NCBI GenBank assembly: GCA_017994425.1
Contig: JAGOKS010000009.1
Location: forward strand, 1-40,135
Direction: 5' to 3'
Source: Bacteroidales bacterium
Lineage (GTDB): Bacteria; Bacteroidota; Bacteroidia; Bacteroidales; WCHB1-69
DNA: 40,135 bases
Below the pieces are notes generated by a model that had not been told where the DNA came from, ran no database searches, and was given only the letters and a program-made list of their open reading frames with translations. Every line of letters begins with the position of its first letter. Positions within the stretch are counted from its first letter, which is position 1. Below, piece by piece: positions 7,699 through 17,300 of the stretch. The translations under genes and the position numbers were made by a program.

Positions 7699-7920
7699 AG
7701 TTTTTCAAGTTGCTAAATTATAAAAAATCTCAATAGGGAAATCAATTTTTTTTATTTTTTTTATTTACCGTGTTTATGATGTTTAATTGTCTAATAAACA
7801 AATTTATATTGAATATAATTAAGAAAAATTGTTTATAAATAGGTATTTTGCCTTCTCTTTAATAGATGTATGTTGACATAAAAAGACAAAATGATACGAT
7901 ATTTTTATTTTTTTTAGGGC

Positions 7921-8688
7921 TTAAATTTTGAATAAAATAGTTGCATTTTTTGTGGTGGTTGCTGCTACTTCCTCGAGTGTGATTTCCTTTATTTTTGCTA
8001 TATGAGATGCAATAATTGGAATGTACGAACTTTGGTTTCGTTTGCCACGGTGGGGAACAGGAGGCAGAAAAGGAGCATCGGTTTCCAATAGTAAATGGTT
8101 TAAAGGGATTTCTTTTACTACATGTTGTATGCCGGAATTTTTATAGGTAATGGTTCCCCCTATCCCTAAATAAAATCCTTTTTCAATGACTTTTTTTGCT
8201 TGGTGTATATCTCCCGAAAAACAATGAAAAACACCTTTTAAAGAATGTTTGGAATATTCATTGAGGATGGCTAAAATTTCGGCAAAAGATTTACGTGAGT
8301 GTATAACCACTGGTAAATCAAAACGAAGGGCAAAATCTATCTGTTGACGGAAAACAATTTCTTGTTCACGAATAAATGTACGATCCCAATATAAATCCAT
8401 ACCGACTTCACCTATTGCAATGAATGTATTTTTATCAAATTGTTCTAAAATTGCGTCTAATTCTTCCTGATAATTTTCTTTTACATCAGAAGGGTGTAAT
8501 CCCAACATCGGGTAACAATGTAAAGGATATTGTTTGCATATTTCTAACATTGGCTTTAATGAATGACTATCAATGTTAGGAAGTAACATCTTTTTTACAC
8601 CGGATTGCAAGCAGTCGTTCATAACCTCTTCTCTGTCCGAGTCAAAATGCTCCAAATAATAATGTGTATGGGTGTCAATGAATTCCAT
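7921..8688 (-). CDS. tatD: TatD-family metal-dependent DNase/hydrolase
   Basis: TatD proteins are cytoplasmic metal-dependent TIM-barrel nucleases linked to DNA repair and RNA quality control. The 255-aa length is normal. The metal ligands can be read in order: His7 and His9 in DTHTH, Glu94 in IGEVGMD, His130 in VVIHSR, His155 in FHCFSGD, and Asp204 in LLETDAPFL. It starts 3 nt after the HAD gene stop, so the two are almost certainly co-transcribed and probably coupled. No terminator is visible in the 222-nt AT-rich gap (7699-7920) that separates it from the next tRNA. The exact substrate cannot be told from sequence. Confidence 0.94.
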   Translation of the reverse strand: MEFIDTHTHYYLEHFDSDREEVMNDCLQSGVKKMLLPNIDSHSLKPMLEICKQYPLHCYPMLGLHPSDVKENYQEELDAILEQFDKNTFIAIGEVGMDLYWDRTFIREQEIVFRQQIDFALRFDLPVVIHSRKSFAEILAILNEYSKHSLKGVFHCFSGDIHQAKKVIEKGFYLGIGGTITYKNSGIQHVVKEIPLNHLLLETDAPFLPPVPHRGKRNQSSYIPIIASHIAKIKEITLEEVAATTTKNATILFKI

Positions 8689-8691
8689 GGA

Positions 8692-9363
8692 TTATTTCTT
8701 TAATATTGGTAATTCAAATACCGGACTGAAATCTTCATAGGCTTTTACTAAAAATGTATTAATTCCAAGGGATTGTGCAGTAACAATATTTTGTTGGCCA
8801 TCTTCTAAAAACAAAGTTTCTTCCGGATTAATCGCAGCATCTAGTAACATTTTTTCAAATATTTCTTTTTTAGGTTTGCAAACATTTAATTGAAATGAAA
8901 GATATATTTTATCAAAATAATCTTCAATTTGTTGATGGAATTTATGAAAATATTCATTCAGACAATAGTTGTAAATCAGCTCATTGATGTTGCTTAATAG
9001 AAAAATTTGATAATGATTGCGTAACTTCAGAATAAGGTCTAATTTGTATCTTGGTAAATCCACTAAAAATAGAAAAAATGCTCTTTTTATCTCATCACTA
9101 GAAACTGCTCGTGAAGTCATTTTTTTTATTTCAGTTAAAAAATTTTCTGTGCTGATTTTTCCTTCTTCAAAATCAAGAAATACACCTTTTTGACACCAAT
9201 GACTTAAGAGTTCATCAATACGTTCAATACCAAGTTCTGAAAATGCTTTTACGCTTCTTTCTTTATCTAAGTCAATTAAAACTCCACCAAAATCAAAAAT
9301 TAATGTTTTAATTTTTTTTGTTTTGTCCCCAATAAAAAGTCTGCTCTGAATAGATGATGCCAT
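8692..9363 (-). CDS. HAD-superfamily hydrolase (YihX-like, subfamily IA)
   Basis: A cytoplasmic phosphatase-type HAD protein of 223 aa. Motif I is DFGGVLID with nucleophile Asp24. The second Asp of the classic DxD is Gly here, as in the YihX/glucose-1-phosphatase-like and epoxide-hydrolase-like HAD branch. Motif II is LLSN, motif III is the Lys in CKPKKEIFE, and motif IV is FLEDGQQN. A helical cap lies between motifs I and II. About 20 residues precede the domain, so the start could be later, but no better ATG is seen. It is upstream of and nearly contiguous with tatD. A sugar phosphatase role is possible; the substrate is unknown. Confidence 0.85.
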   Translation of the reverse strand: MASSIQSRLFIGDKTKKIKTLIFDFGGVLIDLDKERSVKAFSELGIERIDELLSHWCQKGVFLDFEEGKISTENFLTEIKKMTSRAVSSDEIKRAFFLFLVDLPRYKLDLILKLRNHYQIFLLSNINELIYNYCLNEYFHKFHQQIEDYFDKIYLSFQLNVCKPKKEIFEKMLLDAAINPEETLFLEDGQQNIVTAQSLGINTFLVKAYEDFSPVFELPILKK

Positions 9364-9480
9364 AAGTGGTAATGTTTTTAATAAAAAATAAATACATGTT
9401 CACAAACTATAAGAATATATTTTTATTGTATTATTGATTTATTTTAATTGTTGGATAAACCAAAATCCAAAGAAATTGAC

Positions 9481-10338
9481 TTATAAATTCAGTCTTTTTT
9501 TTGCGATTTTCGTTAGGATTTTATACGTCAAAACGGCGGCTAATACATCAGAAGATTTTTCAGTCGGATTGGGACAAAGTTCGACGACATCAAATCCTAC
9601 AATTGTTTTTGTTTGATTAACCTTTTCAATAAAATCCAGCACTTGCCACCAATTCATACCACCGGGGAGGGGAGTTCCTGTTGAGGGAAGTATGGATGGG
9701 TCAAAACAATCTAAATCAATGGTAAGATATACATGATTGCTGAGTTGGTTGATAGCTTTGTCCATCCATGCATTGTTATGTCGCATTTGATGGGCGTAAA
9801 AAATAGCATCAGGTCGGATAAACTCTTTTTCTTCGATACATACATTTCGGATGCCGACTTGAACCACTTTAGCTATTTGTTGTGCTCTATGCATAACGCA
9901 AGCATGATTGTAAATAGAGTTGTGATATTCTTCGCGTAAGTCTGCATGTGCATCTAATTGGAGCACACATAAATCCTGGTATTTTTCGGCGTGAGCTTGT
10001 ATTGAACCTAAACTTACAGAATGTTCTCCTCCAAACAAAATTACAATTTTTCCATCTTGAATAAATTTGTTTACATCATTATAAACGGCACTAATCATTG
10101 CTTCCGGACTTTCGTTTGCTCTAATAGGGGGAGCTGTATGTATTCCTTTTGTGTATATTTCAATATCTTCTTCAACATCATACAATTCAATACTGTCTGA
10201 TGCGTCAATAATGGCTTGAGGACCTTTATCTGCCCCTTTAATAAATGTACTGGTGCCATCGTAGGGAACAGGTAATATGACGAAATTAGCTCTTTCGTAG
10301 TTCGTAAATTCTTGAGGCATATCTAAAAAGTAATCCAT
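9481..10338 (-). CDS. speB: Agmatinase (ureohydrolase family)
   Basis: Hydrolyses agmatine to putrescine and urea, a step of polyamine synthesis from arginine. With the start at 10338 it has 285 aa. The binuclear manganese ligands are His106 in GGEHS, Asp129/His131/Asp133 in LDAHADLR, and Asp208/Asp210 in DLDCFDPS. NHACVMHR resembles the agmatinase substrate-loop sequence SHACVMRR, which favours agmatinase over arginase or formimidoylglutamase. I prefer ATG 10338 over the longer in-frame ATG 10392 because the family begins near here and because it follows the pgi stop by 4 nt. No arginine decarboxylase gene is in the window. Confidence 0.88.
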   Translation of the reverse strand: MDYFLDMPQEFTNYERANFVILPVPYDGTSTFIKGADKGPQAIIDASDSIELYDVEEDIEIYTKGIHTAPPIRANESPEAMISAVYNDVNKFIQDGKIVILFGGEHSVSLGSIQAHAEKYQDLCVLQLDAHADLREEYHNSIYNHACVMHRAQQIAKVVQVGIRNVCIEEKEFIRPDAIFYAHQMRHNNAWMDKAINQLSNHVYLTIDLDCFDPSILPSTGTPLPGGMNWWQVLDFIEKVNQTKTIVGFDVVELCPNPTEKSSDVLAAVLTYKILTKIAKKRLNL

Positions 10339-10342
10339 AGTG

Positions 10343-11653
10343 TTATGTTGTTTTATGGATACGTTGTTGAAGTAGTTCGTGTTCTTTTTCAAAGCCTTCC
10401 TTTTTTAGTAGAGCAAACATATTCTTTTTATATGCTTCGACACCGGGCTGATCAAAGGGGTTGACGCCAAGTGTATAACCGCTAATAGCACATGTAAATT
10501 CGAAGAAGTAGATTAATGCACCAATGTTTTGTTCATCTATAGCGTCTATTTCTATTTCGATAGTTGAGATTCCTCCGTCTTTGTGTGCTAAAATAGTCCC
10601 AGTTTTCGCTTGTTTATTGATTTCCGATATCCGTTTACCGGCAAGATAATTTAATGTATCAAAATTATCATTATCATGAGGAAGTTTACAAATGCCTTTT
10701 TCTTTATTAATAGATAGAAATGTCTCGAAAACGATACGCTGCCCTTCTTGCATATATTGACCCATAGAGTGTAAATCTGTTGTATAAACAACTCCTGTAG
10801 GGTATATGCCTTTATTTTCTTTTCCTTCGCTTTCTCCGAATAGTTGTTTCCACCATTCGATTAGGAAAAATAATTTTGGTTCAAAGCTTGCCATGACTTC
10901 AATGTTAAATCCCTGAATTAATAGCATGTTACGTGCATATGCATAACTTACAGTTGCATTATTTAATGTAAAAACTGATAATGAGTCAGATATCGTTTTT
11001 GCTCCTGAAATTAATGCTTTTATATCGACACCTGCTACAGCTATAGGCAATAAACCCACAGGAGTTAATACCGAATACCGACCTCCTACATTGTCAGGGA
11101 TGACAAATGATTTATATCCTTTTATATCTGCAATTTTTTTTAATGCACCTTTTTCTTTATCGGTAATACAAACGATACGCTTTGTTGATGCTTCTTGTCC
11201 ATATTTTTTTTCACAATGTTGTGCTAGTAATCGAAATGCTACAGCTGTCTCAGTAGTTGTACCGGATTTGGAAATGACAATAATACTATAATTTACAGTA
11301 GAAAGAAAGGATAAAAGTTCGCTAAGATAATCTTCCGATAAATGATGTCCGGCATATATGATTTGAGGTTTTTTATTTGAAAAAGTAGGACGTAGAGCTT
11401 CAATAACTGCTCTGGCACCTAAATAAGATCCGCCAATTCCGGCGACAACAACATAATCGGATATTTTTATTAAAGAATCAGCAGTTTGTTGTATGTCTTT
11501 AATAAGATATTCGGAAGCAATTTCATCTATATCCATCCATCCCAAAAATTCATTTCCTTTACCTTTTCGGGAAACTAAGGTTTGAAAAGCGGCTTCTACT
11601 TTCTTTAATACAATATTGTCAATGAAGTCGATGTCTGATTTAACAGTTATCAT
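10343..11653 (-). CDS. pgi: Glucose-6-phosphate isomerase
   Basis: Interconverts glucose 6-phosphate and fructose 6-phosphate in glycolysis and gluconeogenesis. At 436 aa it is the short form also found in Firmicutes, not the roughly 550-aa E. coli form. Motifs are the phosphate-binding AGIGGSYLGA (71-80), ISKSGTTTETA, GGRYSVLTPVGLLP, and the active-site segment around TDLHSMGQYMQEG. A C-terminal conserved helix contains GVEAYKKNMF. It lies 49 nt downstream of the OmpA-like gene and 4 nt upstream of speB, so pgi and speB are probably on one transcript. The metabolic link between the two is not obvious. Confidence 0.96.
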   Translation of the reverse strand: MITVKSDIDFIDNIVLKKVEAAFQTLVSRKGKGNEFLGWMDIDEIASEYLIKDIQQTADSLIKISDYVVVAGIGGSYLGARAVIEALRPTFSNKKPQIIYAGHHLSEDYLSELLSFLSTVNYSIIVISKSGTTTETAVAFRLLAQHCEKKYGQEASTKRIVCITDKEKGALKKIADIKGYKSFVIPDNVGGRYSVLTPVGLLPIAVAGVDIKALISGAKTISDSLSVFTLNNATVSYAYARNMLLIQGFNIEVMASFEPKLFFLIEWWKQLFGESEGKENKGIYPTGVVYTTDLHSMGQYMQEGQRIVFETFLSINKEKGICKLPHDNDNFDTLNYLAGKRISEINKQAKTGTILAHKDGGISTIEIEIDAIDEQNIGALIYFFEFTCAISGYTLGVNPFDQPGVEAYKKNMFALLKKEGFEKEHELLQQRIHKTT

Positions 11654-11702
11654 ATTTAATTAAATATTTAGTGAATATTTCAACAACGTTTGAAAGTCTT
11701 GT

Positions 11703-12170
11703 TTATTTGGAAATAGTAAATTCAACCCTTCGATTTAATTGACGGTATTCCGGATTGCTGTTACTTACAATCGGACTGACAGCTCCCATACTTTTATATG
11801 TTATATATTGTTTTTCAATGCCATGATTGATAAACCATTGGTATATAGTCTGAGCACGTGAGATAGAAAGTGATTGTATTTCTTTATTGTCAGTATGCCC
11901 TGTAATTTCGAGTTTTACATTTGGATGGTTTTTTAGAAGATATAGAATTTTTTCTAAGGTTTCTACTTCTGTTGTACGTAATTCGTTACTTCCAAAATCA
12001 AAATATATATTTCTTAAAACATATATTTCTACCAATGAGTCAACGTTACTTTGTAAAGTAGTTAAATTCTCTGTATTTTGATTTGAAGATGATTGTGCTT
12101 GTAATGCCATTGTTCCAACTAAGAGGACGTAAGCAAATAAGTGTATACAAATCGAGAAAATATTTTTCAT
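11703..12170 (-). CDS. OmpA-family peptidoglycan-binding protein, small
   Basis: The 155-aa precursor has a signal peptide (MKNIFSICIHLFAYVLL, ending near MALQAQ) and a short Ser/Asn-rich linker, then a single OmpA C-terminal domain. That domain shows IYFDFGSNELR, the diaminopimelate-binding GHTDN with its Asp, and the terminal NRRVEF with its Arg. There is no beta-barrel and no lipobox, so the protein is probably periplasmic and bound to peptidoglycan. I use ATG 12170, which starts directly at the signal peptide, rather than 12212. It lies 70 nt downstream of tRNA-Thr on the same strand, with no clear promoter of its own. Confidence 0.88.
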   Translation of the reverse strand: MKNIFSICIHLFAYVLLVGTMALQAQSSSNQNTENLTTLQSNVDSLVEIYVLRNIYFDFGSNELRTTEVETLEKILYLLKNHPNVKLEITGHTDNKEIQSLSISRAQTIYQWFINHGIEKQYITYKSMGAVSPIVSNSNPEYRQLNRRVEFTISK

Positions 12171-12240
12171 GTTTAAGTGTTTAAATTGTATGTTAGTAAT
12201 ACGAATAAACACTTACTTTTGTTTCAAAAAATAAAGGGAT

Positions 12241-12316
<76 letters not shown>

Positions 12317-12330
12317 AAAAAAACAAAGTG

Positions 12331-12338
12331 CAAAAGTA
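12331..12338 (-). promoter_or_regulatory. -7 promoter element of tRNA-Thr
   Basis: TACTTTTG on the minus strand, followed by CA, ends 14 nt before the tRNA 5' end. It lies in the 35-nt gap after the recQ stop and fits TAnnTTTG. It may also serve the downstream OmpA-like gene and pgi. Confidence 0.55.
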
Positions 12339-12351
12339 ACAAAATTATTGA

Positions 12352-14259
12352 TTATTTTTCGTGCCAGCGTAATTTTTTTTCTTCACTTTGAATAATTTTA
12401 TTATTGTCTAATAGCCAGCGTACTACTTTTATGATTTTTTCTTCCGGGTAATGAGAATGATCTACTAGTGCATTAATGCTTATGTCTTGCTTTTGTAATA
12501 CGGGTTTAATACTTTCCAGTATAGTATCAAATTCTAAAGCAGATAGTTCCATTTTGTTTCGCTCCAAGCAGATGTCGCATTTTCCACATCTTACACTTTC
12601 CGTTTCTCCGAAATATGCCACCAATTGTTTACTCCTACATTTAGTTTGATTGCCGACATATTGTATGACACTATCCATACGTGCTTTTGCTACTTCTTTC
12701 CGTTTTTTATAAATATCTTCAGATAATAGCAAATATTTGGTTTCAAGTCGGTTTTCAAGAAAAACAATACGTGGTTTTTCTGTTTGTTGTTGGTAGATAA
12801 TTATTCCTAATTCGTGTAATTTTTTAAGGGAATCAATAATATAATTGATATTTTTATTGGCTCGTTTGGCAAGTTCCGATTCATAGATACGTGTAAAATC
12901 AGTAAACAGTCCAGAATATGAACGCAAGAGCAATTTAATGATGGCATCGTAGGCAGCGTTTTCAACCTGAAATTTATATAAGTCCTCCCGTGATGCTTCT
13001 ATAAACATTTTCGAAGCATTTGAATAGGGGTCTGTAAATAATATTAAACCGGATTTTTCTATTAATTTTAAGGCATAGTAGGCAATTAAAGGTTTGAAAT
13101 GGTATGTCCTTGCAAAATCATTGTTGTCAAAATCAAACGTTAGTCCTTCTCCATTCCCCACAGGAATCCGGAAATAATTTCCAAGTGCTTGATAAACATT
13201 TTGTATTGTTTCTAATGAAGGGAAACTATTTTCGAAATTTTGTATAAGATTATGGATGTCTGCATTTTCGTATAGTAAAATAGCGTATGATCTTTTCTCA
13301 TCCCTACCACCTCTTCCGGCTTCTTGAAAATATGCCTCTAAGGTATCCGGTAAATCCATATGTACTACAAAACGGACGTCTGGTTTGTCAATGCCCATTC
13401 CGAAGGCATTGGTTGAAACCATGATACGTGTTTTACCTTGTGTCCATAAATACTGTTTTTTTGTTCTTTCTTGCATGTTTAAGCCCGCATGATAGTAATC
13501 CGCTGAATGTTGATGTTTGTTTAAGAAAGTTGCTATGTCTTTTGTTTTTTTTCGGTTACGAACATATACAATACCTGTCCCACGAGTTTTTTGTGCAATT
13601 TTTAAAAGGCGTTTCAATTTATCTTCCTCTTTTAAAACAAAATATGTTAAGTTGTTACGTATAAAACTCTTTTGAAATACATTTTCTGTTTTAAAACATA
13701 ATTTATTTTGAATATCTTTTACAACTTCGGGTGTCGCAGTTGCAGTTAAAGCTAACACAGGAACAGTGTTAGGTAATATATTGCGTATTTCTGCAATTTC
13801 GAGGTAAGGTGGACGAAAATCATACCCCCATTGAGAAATGCAATGAGCCTCATCAACAGCAAGTAAACACACTTTCATTTGTTGTATTGCATTTTGCATC
13901 AGTGTGTTTTTTAATCGTTCAGGGGAAAGGTATAAGAATTTATTCTCTCCACGAAGGCAACTATTAAGAATCATATCTATCTCCCTAACATGCATCCCTG
14001 TATGTATAGCTGCAGCGGAAATATTTCTTTTTTTAAGATTTTCAACTTGATCTTTCATTAAAGCGATGAGAGGTGATATCACAATACAGACACCATCTAA
14101 TGCCAAAGCAGGGACTTGAAAACAAATGGATTTTCCTCCTCCCGTAGGAAGTAATGCAAGCGTATCTCTACCTTCTAGAACAGACAATATGATGTCTTCC
14201 TGCATCGTTCTGAAAGCAGAATATCCCCAATAGCGATGTAAAATAGATTTAATATCCAA
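12352..14259 (-). CDS. recQ: ATP-dependent DNA helicase RecQ, TTG start
   Basis: A 3'-5' superfamily 2 helicase for recombination and replication-fork repair. With a TTG start at 14259 it has 635 aa. Walker A is LPTGGGKS (GGGKS at about 40-44), the DEAH box is at 136-139 in VDEAHCISQWG, and the second helicase domain contains AFGMGIDKPDVRFV and QEAGRGGRD. The RecQ zinc site uses KC..., CGKC and DIC around the C-terminal third, followed by a winged helix. No HRDC domain is visible. I chose TTG because family homology begins exactly here (LDIKSILHRYWGY), and because a -7 promoter element lies 14 nt upstream. The only in-frame ATG, 14421, overlaps the neighbouring gene and would add 54 residues with no family match. 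Confidence 0.9.
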   Translation of the reverse strand: MDIKSILHRYWGYSAFRTMQEDIILSVLEGRDTLALLPTGGGKSICFQVPALALDGVCIVISPLIALMKDQVENLKKRNISAAAIHTGMHVREIDMILNSCLRGENKFLYLSPERLKNTLMQNAIQQMKVCLLAVDEAHCISQWGYDFRPPYLEIAEIRNILPNTVPVLALTATATPEVVKDIQNKLCFKTENVFQKSFIRNNLTYFVLKEEDKLKRLLKIAQKTRGTGIVYVRNRKKTKDIATFLNKHQHSADYYHAGLNMQERTKKQYLWTQGKTRIMVSTNAFGMGIDKPDVRFVVHMDLPDTLEAYFQEAGRGGRDEKRSYAILLYENADIHNLIQNFENSFPSLETIQNVYQALGNYFRIPVGNGEGLTFDFDNNDFARTYHFKPLIAYYALKLIEKSGLILFTDPYSNASKMFIEASREDLYKFQVENAAYDAIIKLLLRSYSGLFTDFTRIYESELAKRANKNINYIIDSLKKLHELGIIIYQQQTEKPRIVFLENRLETKYLLLSEDIYKKRKEVAKARMDSVIQYVGNQTKCRSKQLVAYFGETESVRCGKCDICLERNKMELSALEFDTILESIKPVLQKQDISINALVDHSHYPEEKIIKVVRWLLDNNKIIQSEEKKLRWHEK

Positions 14260-14273
14260 CTTGTGATTTTTTG

Positions 14274-14281
14274 CAAAAGTA
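14274..14281 (-). promoter_or_regulatory. -7 promoter element of recQ
   Basis: TACTTTTG on the minus strand, followed by CA, fits TAnnTTTG and ends 14 nt before the proposed TTG start. If used, the ATG at 14421 cannot be the translation start, because it would lie upstream of the transcript. Confidence 0.5.
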
Positions 14282-14366
14282 TATATTTTTTGTTTATTAT
14301 AAAACGATATATTCGATGCAATTAAAGAGAAATATAAAAATCGTAGTATGTTCTCAATGAGCCGAT

Positions 14367-17300
14367 TTATTTCTGAATGGTCATTTTTTTCATTATTCGT
14401 TCCCCTTGGTATGTGATACAATAATAATATATGCCACTGCTAATAGGGAGTGTGTTTATTTCCAAGTAATTATTGCCTGAATGAGCTTGAATTGTTTTTT
14501 CAAATAATATTTGACCGCTGATGCTCATTAATTGGAAATAAATGCTTCCTTCTTGCGGAATAGAATAGGGGATAGATGTAGTATTGGTTGACGGATTAGG
14601 AATATTCTGGCCCACATACCATTGTTTGGTTGTGGTGTTTTTAATGGAAACATCATTATAGATAGCACATGCAAGTTTTTTTATAGTATCATTCAGTATG
14701 TCAGTATCATCGTTGATGTGCTCAATGAAACCTTTAATAACATAGGTTTGTTGTGTGTTATCTAAATTGGGAACCGTATATGATTTTGTGAATTCGTAGG
14801 GAAAAGTAGTGTAAGCAGTAATGCTTGGAATAGTATCCGAAATTAGTTGAATTTGAGTGTTGGCACTATCAATACGAAGGTGTATTATAGCATTTTTAAT
14901 ATCTACATTTCCTTTGTTTTCAATTAAAATTTTCGTGAACATTTGGGTTCGTCCGGTATCGCAAATGTCATTATAGGGTCGTTGTATTTCCAATAGGCTG
15001 ATATCAATAATAGGGTCCAAATCAACGCATGGTAGTAAATCAATTTTATCGTTGTCGGTATCAGCATCACAGGAATATGCAGTTTTTATTGAAAAAGCAT
15101 AATAGGGCTGAACAATTGTTGCAATTGGAACGATGTATGGTTTAGTATACCTATAACTTATTGTATCCCCCGGCTGAATGCTGGCGAATAGAGTATCTGT
15201 GAGTTCCGGGCTTTTATTTATCCGTAATTGCAACGGAATGTTGGTAATGACAGTGTTCCCTGTATTTTTAATAAATAAAGTAATATAAACACTGTCTCCA
15301 ACTTGTTTGCAATTAATTTGATCTACTCCGTGAATAGAATCTAATGTTATGTCGGGGAATATGTTATATGTTATTTGTGAAGTATCGTTAGTTGTATTAC
15401 TGTCAATGCGATGTATGAAAGCTGTAAAATCATATGTGAGTCCGGTTAGGAAATCAAAAGAGGAATCAATAGTTAACGTATCAGAAGCATATCCATACAA
15501 GGTATCATAGGAATTTAATTTATATAAATAATTTAAGCTATCTGCATTACGAACACGTACAATAATTTCGGAATTATTATTGAAAATTATGTTTTGTTTA
15601 GTAAGGTTTTCCATTACTACTTTAATCGGCTGATTCGAAAAATTACAGGATGTGGAATTGTTAAAGTCGGGAAGAAGCAAAGAAAGTTTCATGTCTGAAT
15701 AACCGGCAATGCGAATTCGGTCTAAACTTTGGTTTGCTCCGCCAAAACTAGATGCCTCAAAAATGATAGTAAAACATGTTTCATTTGCATAATACGATAA
15801 GTCAATTTCGTAGTATTTCCAACAAGGGCCGGATGTAGTTGGGTCAAATAATTGGAGTGATATCAAAGGGATAGTTGTAAGTCCTTCATCCGTTGAAATT
15901 TTTACAATCATTAAATCCCTTGAATAGACATTGTTATGAGCATACCAAAAACCTAAACGAGGTTGAATGCCTGTAGTTAAATCTATTCCACTAATGATAG
16001 CCTGTGATAGCGAACCTGTTTCTAAAGATCCTTGAAATTCGAGTCGTCCTGTACCGTATACCGGACTAATGACAGGATTTGTTCCTACAGTTGAAACAAC
16101 ATTCCAATTAACGTTTCCGGAAATGGATTTAATCAATAATTCAGGCGGATATGTACTGAAATTAATATCATAAGGCAAGGCTATTTTGCTGATAACATAT
16201 ACACTGTGTATGGTATCATCTGACGGAATTGTGTCAATATTACACTCTAAATATAGGGTAATATTGTAATTGCCATTGGCAAGAGTGGGAAGTAATTGGG
16301 TGATAGTAAATGTGTCCGTTTCACCTACAGTTAAATATCCCGTGTTTATTAACGTGTCCTTTTGATAATTGATTGCTCCGGTAACTTTTACAAATAATCG
16401 CATGGGATTAATAAAAAATTTAATTGTGTCGGTACCACTGTTTCGAATGCTCATTTGAACAGCACTGAAATTAGATGAATTACACAAAGCTCCATTTGCT
16501 GAAATAGGACTGATAATAGCACTTGCTTCTAAATTATAACCTTCCCAAAATGGAACGGAATAAGCACCCATAGTAGTTAGTGATGTACGATAAGAATCAT
16601 TGATATCAGCAAGAACATCTGCCAATCGGGGGCATGTAAATAAATTATAATTAGATAGTTCAAGATTTATAGCCGAATTAATAAAAGGGGGTTGTATGCT
16701 TAGTGAATGAGCATCTTGGCCACTGGAAGATTGCCATGAGGCAAGATTAAAGCTACCTCCTTGTAAGTTGTTGTAATCGGATGTTATTGTACTTCCACTA
16801 ATTAATATTGGAGTTTGAAGAGAATCACAAATAATTATGTTGTTTTTTAGAATTTGATTTGATGAATACACATGTAATCCGCATCCTCCACCGTTTGTAG
16901 TAGTCATATAGATAGAATTATGATAAAAATTTAAACGGCTGGTATGGCTGTAAATAGCATAAGCAGAAGAACCATTTGCGTTGACAATTATTTCATTATT
17001 AGCAATTAAAGTCGATAAAATAATTCTCGCATTTATGTCATATAAATACAATGAGTACAATCTAATTGTTGTTCTTGGAATGTGAATTTTATTTCCAATA
17101 AGTTTTGTTATATTATTATGTTTTAAATGCATTCCATAACAATCAAGTGAAGTGTTTGAATTGCGTGAAATAATAATATTGTTTGAAATGCTATTAATAT
17201 TTGCATAGCAATAATTTATTCCAACTACATGAGAATTAATACACTTATTGCTATCAATAATGTTATTTGAGTTGTAATTTGAAATATTTCCTGCATAAAT

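Noticed and set aside
7699..7920. Possible ncRNA between tatD and tRNA-Ser
   Set aside because: The 222-nt gap is very AT-rich and shows no stable hairpin, tRNA, riboswitch or promoter that I can identify.
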